64,000 nucleotides of DNA from Noviherbaspirillum aerium (GCF_008929045.1 NZ_VFAH01000006.1:124001-188000), one strand, 5' to 3'. Positions 44,207 through 54,714 are shown, counted from the stretch's first letter. Numbers and translations are program-made. The notes: a model not told the origin generated them from the letters alone.

Positions 44207-46210
44207 ATGTTTGAAAACGAACCAGCTGATAACACGCAGCCCGATCAATCGCGCCGAAGCGCCATCAAGGCAATCGCCGGCGTTGCCGCCGGTGCCTGGC
44301 TAGGTCCGGGCTCCATGCTCAGCGCAACCGCAGCGACCGGCAATAAGCCCGAGATCATTCTGCACAACGCGCAAATCACCACGCTCGACAAACGGATGCC
44401 GACCGCGAGCGCAGTTGCCATTTCCGGCGGGCGTTTCCTTGCAGTTGGATCGGATGCAGACATCATGCGCATGGCAGGACCCGCCACCCGCGTTATCGAT
44501 GGCCGCCGCCGCCGCGTCATTCCCGGACTGATCGATTCCCACATCCACATCATCCGCGGTGGCCTCAACTACAACATGGAATTGCGCTGGGATGGCATTC
44601 CTTCGCTGGCCGAAGCCATGCGCAGGCTGAAGGACCAGGTCGACCGTACGCCCGCTCCTCAATGGGTCCGCGTCGTCGGCGGTTTTACGGAGCAGCAGTT
44701 CGCAGAGAAAAGACTGCCTACCCTGGAGGAGATCAATGCCGTCGCGCCTGACACTCCGGTATTCATCCTGCACCTGTATGACCGCGCCCTGCTCAACCGC
44801 GCAGCCTTGAAAGCGGCTGGCTATACCAAGGACACGCCGAATCCGCCAGGCGGCCTGATTGTCCGTGGCAAAAATGGAGAACCGACCGGCCTGATGCTCG
44901 CGGAACCGAATGCATTGCTGTTGTACTCGGCATTGGCGCGCGGACCGAAACTGCCGTATGACTACCAGGTCAATTCCACGCGCCATTTCATGCGCGAACT
45001 GAATCGGCTCGGCGTCACGAGCGCTATCGATGCCGGCGGCGGGTTCCAGAACTATCCCGACGACTACAAGGTCATCGAAGACTTGCACAAGGAGAACCAG
45101 CTCACTGTCCGGATCGCCTATAACCTCTTCACCCAGAAGGCCAAGGAAGAGCTCTCCGATTTCAAGCGCTGGACCGGCATGGTCAAGCCCGGACAAGGCG
45201 ACGACTTCTATCGACATAACGGCGCCGGCGAGATGCTGGTGTTTTCCGCAGCCGACTTCGAAGACTTCCGCCAGCCCCGTCCCGAGATGCCCGCCAACAT
45301 GGAGCAGGACCTGGAGGAGGTGGTGCGTCTGCTGGCACAGAACCGCTGGCCTTTCCGTCTTCACGCCACCTATGACGAGACCATTTCGCGCGCGCTCGAC
45401 ACGTTCGAAAAGGTCAATCGCGATATTCCATTCAACGGCCTGCACTGGTTCTTCGACCACGCCGAAACCATCAGTGACCGGAACATCGAACGCATTGCCA
45501 AGTTGGGCGGCGGCGTCGCCATCCAGCATCGCATGGCTTACCAGGGCGAGTACTTCGTTGAACGCTATGGACAGAAGGCGGCCGAACGCACGCCGCCGTT
45601 CAAGAGGATGCTCGAAATGGGCGTCCAGGTTGGCGTCGGTACCGACGCGACCCGCGTAGCAAGCCACGACCCTTGGAATGCCTTGTACTGGCTCACGACG
45701 GGCAAGACGGTGGGCGGACAACGCCTGTACCCCACCAGCAATGTCGTCGACCGCGAGACGGCCTTACGTCTCTATACGCAAGCCAACACCTGGTTCTCGA
45801 ATGAAGAAGGCACAAAGGGCCAGATCAAGGCAGGCCAGCTGGCCGACCTGGCGGTCCTGTCGCAGGACTATTTCGCGGTGCCCGAGGAGGACATCCGACA
45901 GATCGTGTCGTCGCTCACCGTGGTGGGCGGACGCGTCGTCTATGCCGCCGATGACTTTTCCTCCCTGGATTCACCCATTCCTCCCGCGATGCCGGACTGG
46001 TCTCCAGTGCGCAAATATGACGGTTACTATAAAGCCAGAAAGTCGGAAACGTCGCATCTGCAAGACCTCCATCGTCAGGCGCTTGCGGCGTGTGGATGCA
46101 GTACGGCGTGCGGGGTGCATGGACATGCCCACGGCCGTGCCGCATCGGCTCCCACTGCGGACAATGGCGGGTTCTGGGGCGCACTCGGCTGCTCCTGCTG
46201 GGCCGCCTAG
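44207..46210 (+). CDS. YtcJ-type amidohydrolase with Tat signal and Cys/His-rich tail
   Basis: 667 residues. N-terminus SRRSAIKAIAGVAAGAWLG (Arg16-Arg17) is a twin-arginine signal, so the protein is exported folded. Amidohydrolase family 3 body: GLIDSHIHIIRGG (His112, His114), FRLHATYDE, WFFDHAETI and final Asp in GVGTDATR. The last 40 residues carry CGCSTACGVHGHAHG, then FWGALGCSCWAA, a Cys/His cluster suited to metal binding. The start is ATG 44207 with GAGG upstream. A close paralogue without Tat signal lies at 56.3 kb. Hydrolyses an amide, imide or ester; the substrate is unknown. Confidence 0.88.
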   Translation: MFENEPADNTQPDQSRRSAIKAIAGVAAGAWLGPGSMLSATAATGNKPEIILHNAQITTLDKRMPTASAVAISGGRFLAVGSDADIMRMAGPATRVIDGRRRRVIPGLIDSHIHIIRGGLNYNMELRWDGIPSLAEAMRRLKDQVDRTPAPQWVRVVGGFTEQQFAEKRLPTLEEINAVAPDTPVFILHLYDRALLNRAALKAAGYTKDTPNPPGGLIVRGKNGEPTGLMLAEPNALLLYSALARGPKLPYDYQVNSTRHFMRELNRLGVTSAIDAGGGFQNYPDDYKVIEDLHKENQLTVRIAYNLFTQKAKEELSDFKRWTGMVKPGQGDDFYRHNGAGEMLVFSAADFEDFRQPRPEMPANMEQDLEEVVRLLAQNRWPFRLHATYDETISRALDTFEKVNRDIPFNGLHWFFDHAETISDRNIERIAKLGGGVAIQHRMAYQGEYFVERYGQKAAERTPPFKRMLEMGVQVGVGTDATRVASHDPWNALYWLTTGKTVGGQRLYPTSNVVDRETALRLYTQANTWFSNEEGTKGQIKAGQLADLAVLSQDYFAVPEEDIRQIVSSLTVVGGRVVYAADDFSSLDSPIPPAMPDWSPVRKYDGYYKARKSETSHLQDLHRQALAACGCSTACGVHGHAHGRAASAPTADNGGFWGALGCSCWAA

Positions 46211-46394
46211 CGCAACTGTCTTGATGGTCGGCGAGGTGCAAGAGAACGACTGTTGCACTTCCCGGCCTGCCACTTACAGCTTGGCAAGATTCGGACATTG
46301 TGAATATTGCTCCGTGCGGCAGTGAATTGGCTGCCGCCGGAGCGTTGCCTGCCATTGTCGTTCAACCACCACCTCTCCACTATCAAGGGAAAAC

Positions 46395-46973
46395 ATGAAA
46401 ATCAAAACACGTCTTATCGCTTCGCTTCTGCTTGCAGCATCGGTGATGGCACCCGCGTTCGCTGCCCCCGATACGTTTGTTGTCGACACTACACACAGCT
46501 TCCCTCGTTTTTCTTATAGCCACTTCGGCTATTCCACCCAGCTTTCCCGCTTCAACAAGACGTCAGGCAAGGTGGTGTTGGACAAGGCAGCGAAGACGGG
46601 CTCCGTTGACATTGTGATTGACACGAAATCGGTCGACACCGGCTTCTCCACATTTGATGAGCATATCCAGGGCGAAGACTTCCTCGACACCGCGAAATTT
46701 CCCACTGCATCGTTCAAGTCCACGAAGGTCAATTTCAATGGCGATACGCCGGCTACCGTCGAAGGCAACCTCACTATCAAAGGCGTCACGAAACCTGTGA
46801 CGCTGACGGTATCCTCTTTCCAGGCGATGCCGCATCCGATGCTGAAAAAAGACGCCATTGGCGCAAATGCCTATACAGTCATCAAGCGGTCGGAATTCAA
46901 CGCCGGCAAGTACGCGCCACATGTGGGCGACGAGGTCCGGATCGACATTGCCGTTGAAGCGATCAAGGAATAA
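46395..46973 (+). CDS. YceI-family periplasmic protein
   Basis: 192 residues. Signal peptide ends near PAFAAP. The body DTTHSFPRFSYSHFGYSTQLSRF and VVLDKAAKTGSVDIVIDTKSVDTG is the lipocalin-like YceI fold, which binds isoprenoid or fatty chains. Often linked to alkaline or osmotic stress and quinone/isoprenoid handling. 185 bp after the amidohydrolase; possibly co-expressed. Confidence 0.9.
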   Translation: MKIKTRLIASLLLAASVMAPAFAAPDTFVVDTTHSFPRFSYSHFGYSTQLSRFNKTSGKVVLDKAAKTGSVDIVIDTKSVDTGFSTFDEHIQGEDFLDTAKFPTASFKSTKVNFNGDTPATVEGNLTIKGVTKPVTLTVSSFQAMPHPMLKKDAIGANAYTVIKRSEFNAGKYAPHVGDEVRIDIAVEAIKE

Positions 46974-46984
46974 CAAGCGAGCAT

Positions 46985-47022
46985 CTGCCCCCTGCCTCTA
47001 TCGCAACAGCCGCCGGGGGCAG
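46985..47022 (+). terminator. Possible hairpin after yceI-like gene
   Basis: Arms CTGCCCCC (46985-46992) and GGGGGCAG (47015-47022), 22-nt loop, no T-run. Weak support as a terminator. Confidence 0.35.
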
Positions 47023-47145
47023 CGCTACATTGCCACTGCAGCCGTGCGCGCGACGTTGGCTGCGGTGTCGGACCAGGCGAATAGCTTATCCAGGGCGGAA
47101 CGACCGGCCGGCTTTGCCCTCAATTCAAGAATAACAAGTGATTTC

Positions 47146-48609
47146 ATGGACATGCAACTATCGGACCTTTCAACGCTTCTCGGCGAAGGCTCCTTGCGAT
47201 CAATCGGCGATGCGATTGCTACCGGCCAGACCAGCTCCGTCGAGGTGACAACATGGTATCTGCAAAGAATTGAAGCCTATAGCGGTGGAGAGAACGGCCT
47301 CAACTGCGTTCGCACCGTTTCTCCGCTTGCGATGGAACAGGCGGCGCGTGCCGATGCGGAGTTGGCCCGAGGCTTGCGTCGAGGTCCGTTACATGGCGTG
47401 CCCTATCTTCTCAAGGACAATATCTTCACTGCCGACGGCAGCTTCGCATCCGCCGGCTCCAGGGCATTGGCGCAGTTCGTCCCGCCTTATGAAGCGACTC
47501 TGGTAACGCGCCTGCACCAAGCCGGAGCGGTACTCCTTGGAAAAACCAATCTGACTGAATTCGCCGACTTCGTCTCGGATATCATGCCCGCCGAGTTCAG
47601 CGGTGCCGGCGGCGTCGTCCGTAACCCGCTAGGAATGCGATATGGACGTGGACAAGGCTCAAGTGTCGGCTCCGCGGCTGCTGTAGCCGCACGTCTATGC
47701 GCCTTTTCCATTGGCACGGAGACCCAGAATTCCATACAGGCGCCGGCTGTGCATAGCTCGATTGTCGGCTTCAAACCAACCGTTGGACGCATCAGTCGGC
47801 ACGGAGTCGTGCCTTTGGTTCCAAGCCAGGATTCGCCGGGCCCGCTCACGTTGACGGCAGAAGACGCAGCGACGGTGTTTCGCGTTCTGGCGGGCGCGGA
47901 TCCCAAGGATGCGGCTACGCTGCACGCTTTCCAGGGCTCCGAAATGGAGAGCATGGAACTGCGCGGGCTCAGGATCGGCGTGCCTCGTCGTTTCATCGCG
48001 GATAACGTCATGACGGAGAGTCGAAGGGCCGTGTTTGACCGAGCGCTGGAAGCGTTGGCGCGAGCTGGTGCCGTGATCATCGATCCATGCGACCTGCCGA
48101 GCGCAGAGGAGCTGAGCGAGGTGAAATCTTGCGTCTTTCGTACGGAATTCAAGGAAAGCCTGAACACCATGCTGGCCGAGCTGAAGCCGTGTGGCATGAC
48201 GTCGATGGAAGACATCATCCAATGGAACGAGAGGCATCCCGCGGCAATTCCTTATGGCCAATCACTTTTGGTCGCGGCTAACGCTTCAACCGGGACGAGC
48301 TCTGCCCAATATATCGAGGACCGCCGTCGGGATATTGCACTAAGCGTCGACGACGGCATAAAAGCCGCGCTGGCATCCGGGTCTGCCGATGTCCTGTTGT
48401 CGCCGATGACTGCCGCCGCCAAATGCACCGGCAAGGCCGGCGCCCCGGTCATTGCGATTCCCGTGGGCTCGGATGAGAATGGAGACCCGTTCGGCGTCAC
48501 GGTATTCTCCGCCCCTGGCGAGGACTGGGCTGTGTTGAGGGCGGCAACCGCGATCGAACATGCGATTGCGCAACGCATGGAATGTAAGCTTGCATCTGTC
48601 GTGTCCTGA
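47146..48609 (+). CDS. Amidase-signature family hydrolase
   Basis: 487 residues. Catalytic Lys in GVPYLLKDNIF. The glycine/serine-rich signature is GQGSSVGSAAAVAARLCAFSIGTETQNSIQAPA, giving the second Lys-cisSer-Ser triad members. The usual TGGS before the nucleophile is TQNS here, a conservative departure that may alter the oxyanion site. Cleaves amide bonds of an unknown substrate. ATG 47146 matches the usual family N-terminus. Co-directional with the amidohydrolase and YceI genes, suggesting a shared amide-processing theme. Confidence 0.85.
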   Translation: MDMQLSDLSTLLGEGSLRSIGDAIATGQTSSVEVTTWYLQRIEAYSGGENGLNCVRTVSPLAMEQAARADAELARGLRRGPLHGVPYLLKDNIFTADGSFASAGSRALAQFVPPYEATLVTRLHQAGAVLLGKTNLTEFADFVSDIMPAEFSGAGGVVRNPLGMRYGRGQGSSVGSAAAVAARLCAFSIGTETQNSIQAPAVHSSIVGFKPTVGRISRHGVVPLVPSQDSPGPLTLTAEDAATVFRVLAGADPKDAATLHAFQGSEMESMELRGLRIGVPRRFIADNVMTESRRAVFDRALEALARAGAVIIDPCDLPSAEELSEVKSCVFRTEFKESLNTMLAELKPCGMTSMEDIIQWNERHPAAIPYGQSLLVAANASTGTSSAQYIEDRRRDIALSVDDGIKAALASGSADVLLSPMTAAAKCTGKAGAPVIAIPVGSDENGDPFGVTVFSAPGEDWAVLRAATAIEHAIAQRMECKLASVVS

Positions 48610-48709
48610 TGCGGGTGCGCCGGTACCGAAGCCATTCCGTGAACCCGGCACACCTACCTGAATGCCGTTTATTCCATGATTGCCCCGTAGGCAATGTTCC
48701 TGCGTTATT

Positions 48710-51700
48710 TCATGGCGTCGAAGGTCGCGCGACCTCGTGCTCCGTCCGCGATATCGGCAGTGTCAACTGGAAGATACTGCCGTAGGGAATTGCCGGGAGA
48801 GCTTGAAGCCGACCTTGATGTGCCTCCACAATTGAACGCGAGATTGCAAGTCCCATCCCCATACCCGCTTGCTTGGTGGTATAGAACGCTTCGAATACCT
48901 TTGACATTGCCTCCGCACTTAAGCCAACACCGGTGTCTGCAACAGCGACCATGATGTGGTCATTGTCCGGGTTGTCGGAATAAATCGACAGCACCCGCGG
49001 CCGGCCTTGCAGCTCGCTCATCGCCTCTACGGCGTTCACCACCAGATTCAATAACACCTGTTGCAGCTGGACGCTGTCGCCATTGACAGTGTGCGCCCCG
49101 GCGGCCAGCGACAGCTGGACAGAGACAGTTCGCCTTTCGATGTCACTACGGGCCAGGGTTACGATGTGACGAACAATGTCATGCAAGTCCAGCTGCTCCA
49201 TCACCGGCGCGCTATTGCGGGTCAAGGCTTGCAGGCTATGGATGATATGGCCCGCCCTGCCTGCCTCGCTCACAATTTCTTCCAGCCCGGCAAGTACCTC
49301 GCCGAGTTCAGGCGGGTTCCGCTTTAGCCATCTCAAACTGGCGCCGCCATTTGAAACGATAGACATCAGAGGCTGGTTGATCTCATGCGCGATCGAAGCC
49401 GTAAGCTGCCCTACCGTCGTTATACGGGCAACTCTGGCAAGCTCCGCTTGCGATATGCGCAAGGCGTCCTCATAGCCGCGTCGTTCGGTAATATCAGTGA
49501 CGGTGCCGACGAAATGCCAGACGTCGTCTTCCCCGGTGGCGACCTTGCCGACGCCGGATATATAGCGAATGCCGCCATCCGGGCGGACAATCCGGTATTC
49601 AATGTGAAAGGGCTTCTGCTCTTCCGTGCATAAGCGGAGCGTATCGACCACGACCGACCGGTCATCCTCATGGATATAGGAGAGGAAATCAGACAAGGAC
49701 AACAGGCGCTGGTCTGGATCACGGCCGAAAATCCGGCACGCCTCGGCGGACGCGCTGACAATGTCTTGCGATGTATCCCACTGCCAGCTACCCGTATGCG
49801 AAATCTGCTCTCCAAGTTCCAGCGTGGCTTCACTCGCGCGCAGGGCATTTTCAGCCCTTTGACGCTGATGGTTTTCCTCGACCAGATCAGCATAAAGCCT
49901 GGCAATTTCGAGCGAGATGGCGGCTTGCGCGGCAATGACTTCCAGTACCTCTACGTGTTCCTCGGTGAAGGCATCCGGCCGGTGGCAATTTTCAAGATAC
50001 AACACACCAACCAGTTCTCCCCTTTTTACCAGGGGAATACACATCGCAGCACATTGCGGCTTGTGCTGCAAGTAGGGATCCAGCTGAAACGCGCCCGGGT
50101 GCAAGCTTCCCGCATAGTGTGACCCCTTGAGACTGCGTATCGTGGTGTGCAGCATCGAAAGCGGCAGGTCGCTATCCGTCGGCGGCTTCTGCGCTATTTC
50201 AACCTCTACGCCTGTCAGCGAGGTCGCTGCACGGGCCGCGATCACCGGCGCTCCTCGTTGACAGCGGATGAGAAGGCCGCGTTGTGCGCCTGCATGTTCG
50301 ATAGCGATCGTCATCAGGACCTTGACCAGACTCTCCAGGCGTATTTCCTCCGACAATGCACGGATGTACCGCAACACGCTGAACATTTGCCAGCCCTCTT
50401 CGCTACCGACGATGGCTGCTTTCGCATGGAGCGCGCCAACGTTTCTATATAGCTTGGGATATTCCTGCTCCAGTCGCTTGACCTTTGCGATCGCTCCCCA
50501 GTTACGATAAGCATTGCGCGCACCGTTCAAGTGCGCCTCCGCCGAAGTTTGCAAGCCGGATTCCAGGCAAAAGCGTGCTGCAAGTTCATGCGCATAAGCA
50601 GCATACTGCAGAAATCCTTGTGATTCGGCATGCCCTATCGCCTCGCCATACAGCTTCTGCGCAGTCCAGGGATTTCCACTTATCCTTTCCATTTCAGCCG
50701 CAACCAGCGCCCGCTTGTCGGAGAAGTTTTGCGGGTTGATGCTGGCCCAATGCGCGATCTTGTCGTAATGAGGCTGCATTCTTCGGCGGATATTGGCTGA
50801 ATCATGCGAAGCGGCTCCATCCGCGGCAAGGATCAATGCGGAAAACAGATGGAAATCAAGCAGGTGGATATGACCCGGTGCCGACCATGCCCGGGTTTCC
50901 GCTTCGGCAATGCAAGTCGATGCCTGATTGAACTCGCCCGCAAGGTAATGGCTGATGGCTTTGTAGAGCCAAAACCAAAACACCAAGGTGGAGTTGCGGT
51001 CCTTGCCAGGCCCGATGAGATCATCCAGATCCGATAGCTTCAGCCCGTTCCCGGTGTATTGCGTGCCTCCCGCCTTTCTCAGGTTATCGATAAAGCGGAT
51101 CTGCATTATCAGGATGGATTCAATATCCTTGTATCCGGCCTGGCGTACGAATGCCAGGCCACGTTCGGCTTCGGATAGGACTGCATCGAGCTGATCTCCC
51201 CGGGCAAGGATATAGGCGACCTGCTGACAACAATGAAAGCACGCCATGGTGATATCCCCATGGGCCACGCCTGCGTCAAAGCCGGCTTTCGTGCACTCGA
51301 CCGAGAAAGAAAATGGCTGTGTCCAGACACCGAGCTGGGCCAGCTGTATGCGGGATTTTGCTTCGAAAGCCACATACTGGTGCTGCGCGACGAGAGCCTG
51401 CGCTAGCTGGCCGTAATGAAAGCCCTCGTGGTACGCATTAAAGCGTTGGGCCACCATGATGCCGAAGCCACCCAGGGCCATCGTTGCGGCGCCTGTCATG
51501 CCCGACTTCAGCGTCAATGCGAGCGATTGGCAAATTTGCATGAAATGCAGCCGTTCATCCGTAAAGGCTGCGCCCATCGACAGTACCGCCAGCAAAGACA
51601 TTGCCGCTTCGGTCTCGGCATTCTGCATCTGTGGCAAGCTCAGTAGCGCGTCTCCGGGATGCTCGGCAAGCTTGCTCAGGATTGCGCGGTAAGCGGCTTC

Positions 51701-54325
51701 ACAATCGTCCTGTGAAGGTTGCCGTTCAATCTGTATTCCAAAGTTTCGCAAACCTTCGAGGGCAACGTCTACCGAATGCGTGATCTCGGAACGCCGCAGG
51801 TGGATCTCTGCCTTCATTCGGTACGCCGCCAATCTGTTCCCGGAGGGTGACGCGATGGAAAGCAGGTGGTCAACCACTCTACCGGCTTCGTCGAGATTTC
51901 CAGTGATGAGCAGGCAGTCCGCCTTCTCCAGCTTCAACGAGCATGCGAGCTCGGGAGAAAGCTCGGCATATTCATGAACCAGACCGAGCGCTGTATCGAT
52001 GAAAGTCAGCGCAGATTCATACGCGATAGTGCGTTTTGCCTTTTGCGCCGCCAGTAATCCACACCTTGCGACATGTTCGCGCTCGCTTCTTTGCACGATG
52101 AGCGGCGACGCGATTGCCAGGTGATCAAACGCCTTGAACAGCTCCTCGTCGTGGCCGCTTTTCATGGCATCGTCCAGAAGCAGGCTTCCAATGAGAAGGT
52201 GAAGGTTCAAGCGCCGCTGCTCGTGAATGAGCAGATATGCTGCCTCTTGCACTCGATCATGACAGAAGCTGATCGTATCCCTGGAGAGAAAGACCACCTC
52301 CGCGTCTATTGCCGGCTCCAGCAGTTCGCCCACCTCGGCAGCGGTCACGGAAGACAGTCTCGCCAGGACCTCGATTGTGCTTTTCCGACCAAGGCAGGCA
52401 AGCATGCCCAGGATGGTCTGGGTCGGCGCCGGCATGCGTGACAAGCGTTCGAGCACCAGAGCGGCGACATTATCGGTGTAGCCGCGGCTACATATTGCAG
52501 CCAGGTCAAAGCTCCATACGGCAGAAGCTGAATCAAACACAATCAGTCCATCATCCACGATGGCTTTCAAGAACTGTTTGACGAAGAAAGGGTTCCCGGC
52601 GGTCTTCTCATACACGAGTGAAGCAAGCTCACGCACCTCCCTCGTGTTCTGCCTCAATACGTCGGCAACCATGCGCTCTACCGCTTTACCGTCCAGTCCG
52701 ACCAAGCTGACTTTATGCACCGCCGTCGCTTTTGGCTGCAGCTCACTGATCAGCGAGTCAAACGGCGCACCAGCCATGACTGCATCCTCCCGGTATGAAA
52801 GGATCAACAATAAAGGAATGTCCTCGCCGCAATTCATCAGATACCCGAGCAGCTGGACCGACGGCTGGTCCATCCACTGGACATCGTCGATCACCAGCAC
52901 CAAAGGCCGACTCGGCGAGGCAAGCGCGCTGAAAAGACTCTGCATGACTGTGCGAAACCTGTTTTGTGCTTCCAGCGCGGGCAGGTCCGGAACAGGAGGC
53001 AGGTCGCCTAGCAGGTATCGGAGCGCCGGGATCAGGTTTAACGCAAGGGCCCCGTCCGCGCCGAGTCGCTGCAGCAGTCGGTTACGCCAGAACAGCAGCT
53101 CGTTATCCGGCTGGCCGATGATGCGCATGATCAGGCTTTCCACCGCCTGCACAAGAGGAGCATAGGGCAAGTCTTTGCTATATTGGTCGATCTTCCCCGC
53201 AGCTACGCATGTGTTGCGAAGGCTTAGTTGGGAGAACAGGGATGCGAGCAACGCGGATTTGCCAACACCGGACTGGCCGTGAACGATCGCCAGGGTACGC
53301 GTGCGCGATATCTCGACCTGGTCAAATGCCGAGAGCAAGACTCCCAGACTGTCCTCCCTGGAATACAATTTATTCGGGAAGATGAGTTCCGCAGCCATTT
53401 CCTGCATGCCAAGCTGAAATTCATCAATCCGCCGCGCCTGGTTCCAGCTGCGACGGCAGCGCCTCAAGTCACGTTCAAGCCCGGCCGCAGTTTGATAGCG
53501 ATTCTCGGGATTTTTATCCAGGAGCTTCAGGACCAGCAAGGAAAGCTGCTTGGGAATTTCAGGGAAGAGAGCGTGCGGAGCCATCGGCTCGCTTGCCAGA
53601 TGCTGGTGAATCCATTCGGCGTTTTCAGCATCACTGCTCAAATTGAAAGGCAGGAGTCCGGTCAGAAGCTCATAAAACACCACGCCAAGCGAATACAGAT
53701 CGCTACGCACATCGACTTTATGCTTTGTACGGCCGGTATGTTCCGGCGAAATATAGGCGAAGGTCGTACCGATTAACTTCGATTGCTCTTGTTGTCTGGT
53801 ATTCGGGATGCGCCACGCCGTACCGAAGTTACGTATGCGACAGGTCCCGTCCCGATGAAGCAGAATCGTAGAGGGCTTCAGATTATTGTGTTGCAGTCCG
53901 GATGCATGCATGTGCCTTATCGCATTTGCTATCGGCATCGCATGCTCGAAAAAGACATCGATATCGAGCAACCGGAAACTGGTCTGATCAAGAGAGATGA
54001 CATCGAGATCGCCATAAACGAGAGACAGGCGGCCGTCCTGCAAGACGGTTTGCTGTGGCACGAGCGCCCATGCAGGATCCAGGGCTTCCCGCAATCCATA
54101 CTCGTTATTCAGATGAAGGCCTGCGTCGATTCCCTCCGAAGCAGTCGCAGCCTGCGCTACCAGGACCGTGGTCGACGAAGATCGGTGGCGCCCGCGGCAA
54201 AACGCAAGCACCCCGTCATGCAGCAGCAACTCCAGCTTGAAATCGTCAAGCGAACCATAGATTTTGCTTTCTCGGACTTCAGACTCCGTGCCGTGCCCGG
54301 AAGCCGGTGCAACCCCATTCATCAT
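48710..54325 (-). CDS. Giant pseudokinase/STAND ATPase/GAF/PAS hybrid sensor histidine kinase
   Basis: 1871 residues, cytoplasmic. Order: Ser/Thr-kinase-like domain (about 25-290), AAA/STAND ATPase with Walker A HGQSGVGKS (350-357) and LVLVIDDVQWMD (Asp480-481), long TPR-like helical region (about 600-1280), GAF (about 1300-1450), PAS/PAC (about 1490-1610), HisKA with IAHEINQPL, and HATPase_c (NLVVNAVEAM, VADTGVGLS, GMGMGLAIS). The kinase part is degenerate: the HRD motif is HNN (146-148) and DFG is NFG (166-168), so it probably lacks kinase activity. Its stop overlaps nothing, while its start overlaps a receiver gene by ATGA. Integrates signals and phosphorylates that partner (inference). 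Confidence 0.88.
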   Translation of the reverse strand: MMNGVAPASGHGTESEVRESKIYGSLDDFKLELLLHDGVLAFCRGRHRSSSTTVLVAQAATASEGIDAGLHLNNEYGLREALDPAWALVPQQTVLQDGRLSLVYGDLDVISLDQTSFRLLDIDVFFEHAMPIANAIRHMHASGLQHNNLKPSTILLHRDGTCRIRNFGTAWRIPNTRQQEQSKLIGTTFAYISPEHTGRTKHKVDVRSDLYSLGVVFYELLTGLLPFNLSSDAENAEWIHQHLASEPMAPHALFPEIPKQLSLLVLKLLDKNPENRYQTAAGLERDLRRCRRSWNQARRIDEFQLGMQEMAAELIFPNKLYSREDSLGVLLSAFDQVEISRTRTLAIVHGQSGVGKSALLASLFSQLSLRNTCVAAGKIDQYSKDLPYAPLVQAVESLIMRIIGQPDNELLFWRNRLLQRLGADGALALNLIPALRYLLGDLPPVPDLPALEAQNRFRTVMQSLFSALASPSRPLVLVIDDVQWMDQPSVQLLGYLMNCGEDIPLLLILSYREDAVMAGAPFDSLISELQPKATAVHKVSLVGLDGKAVERMVADVLRQNTREVRELASLVYEKTAGNPFFVKQFLKAIVDDGLIVFDSASAVWSFDLAAICSRGYTDNVAALVLERLSRMPAPTQTILGMLACLGRKSTIEVLARLSSVTAAEVGELLEPAIDAEVVFLSRDTISFCHDRVQEAAYLLIHEQRRLNLHLLIGSLLLDDAMKSGHDEELFKAFDHLAIASPLIVQRSEREHVARCGLLAAQKAKRTIAYESALTFIDTALGLVHEYAELSPELACSLKLEKADCLLITGNLDEAGRVVDHLLSIASPSGNRLAAYRMKAEIHLRRSEITHSVDVALEGLRNFGIQIERQPSQDDCEAAYRAILSKLAEHPGDALLSLPQMQNAETEAAMSLLAVLSMGAAFTDERLHFMQICQSLALTLKSGMTGAATMALGGFGIMVAQRFNAYHEGFHYGQLAQALVAQHQYVAFEAKSRIQLAQLGVWTQPFSFSVECTKAGFDAGVAHGDITMACFHCCQQVAYILARGDQLDAVLSEAERGLAFVRQAGYKDIESILIMQIRFIDNLRKAGGTQYTGNGLKLSDLDDLIGPGKDRNSTLVFWFWLYKAISHYLAGEFNQASTCIAEAETRAWSAPGHIHLLDFHLFSALILAADGAASHDSANIRRRMQPHYDKIAHWASINPQNFSDKRALVAAEMERISGNPWTAQKLYGEAIGHAESQGFLQYAAYAHELAARFCLESGLQTSAEAHLNGARNAYRNWGAIAKVKRLEQEYPKLYRNVGALHAKAAIVGSEEGWQMFSVLRYIRALSEEIRLESLVKVLMTIAIEHAGAQRGLLIRCQRGAPVIAARAATSLTGVEVEIAQKPPTDSDLPLSMLHTTIRSLKGSHYAGSLHPGAFQLDPYLQHKPQCAAMCIPLVKRGELVGVLYLENCHRPDAFTEEHVEVLEVIAAQAAISLEIARLYADLVEENHQRQRAENALRASEATLELGEQISHTGSWQWDTSQDIVSASAEACRIFGRDPDQRLLSLSDFLSYIHEDDRSVVVDTLRLCTEEQKPFHIEYRIVRPDGGIRYISGVGKVATGEDDVWHFVGTVTDITERRGYEDALRISQAELARVARITTVGQLTASIAHEINQPLMSIVSNGGASLRWLKRNPPELGEVLAGLEEIVSEAGRAGHIIHSLQALTRNSAPVMEQLDLHDIVRHIVTLARSDIERRTVSVQLSLAAGAHTVNGDSVQLQQVLLNLVVNAVEAMSELQGRPRVLSIYSDNPDNDHIMVAVADTGVGLSAEAMSKVFEAFYTTKQAGMGMGLAISRSIVEAHQGRLQALPAIPYGSIFQLTLPISRTEHEVARPSTP

Positions 54326-54714
54326 CGATTCCTTCGTGCCTCCAGGACTGCCTCAATATCACCCAAAAGCGCATCCACGTCGATCGGCTTTGAACGAAAC
54401 GCGGCGGCACCAGCGCCCATGGCTCGCTTTCGAACGCTTTCATCACCATAAGACGATACGAAGATCACCGGCACGAAAAGTCCGGAAGCGGCAAGACGAC
54501 TCTGTATTTCAAACCCATCAAGCCCTCCCAACTTGATATCCAATATCAGAATATCAATATCCGCACGCTGTCCGCACTCCAGAAGCGCTTCCCCTGAGGC
54601 AAAGCACTCGGTCTTATAGCCGGCTGATTTTAATAGATTACTCAAGCCTCTTCTGACCGCGCGCTCATCATCGACGATACCGATAAGGCACTGCGAAAGG
54701 GATGGGTCACACAT
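54322..54714 (-). CDS. Single-domain response regulator partnered with the giant kinase
   Basis: 130 residues, one receiver domain only: acidic pair Asp15-Asp16 (GIVDDERAV), acceptor Asp59 (LILDIKLGGLDG), Ser/Thr in FVSSYGD and Lys in FRSKPID. No output domain, so it may pass phosphate on or act by protein contact. ATG 54714 has AGAGG upstream; the frame stays open to 54798. Its stop overlaps the kinase start by four bases, a strong sign of a matched pair, the receiver being translated first. Confidence 0.87.
   Translation of the reverse strand: MCDPSLSQCLIGIVDDERAVRRGLSNLLKSAGYKTECFASGEALLECGQRADIDILILDIKLGGLDGFEIQSRLAASGLFVPVIFVSSYGDESVRKRAMGAGAAAFRSKPIDVDALLGDIEAVLEARRNR

Noticed and set aside
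44300-45721. 473-codon open frame antisense to the Tat amidohydrolase
   Set aside because: Mirrors the GC-rich codon pattern of the real gene, has no domain, and a similar antisense frame occurs opposite the paralogue at 56621-57592.
47487-48218. Long antisense frame across the amidase gene
   Set aside because: No motif or ribosome site; the forward amidase has clear catalytic residues.
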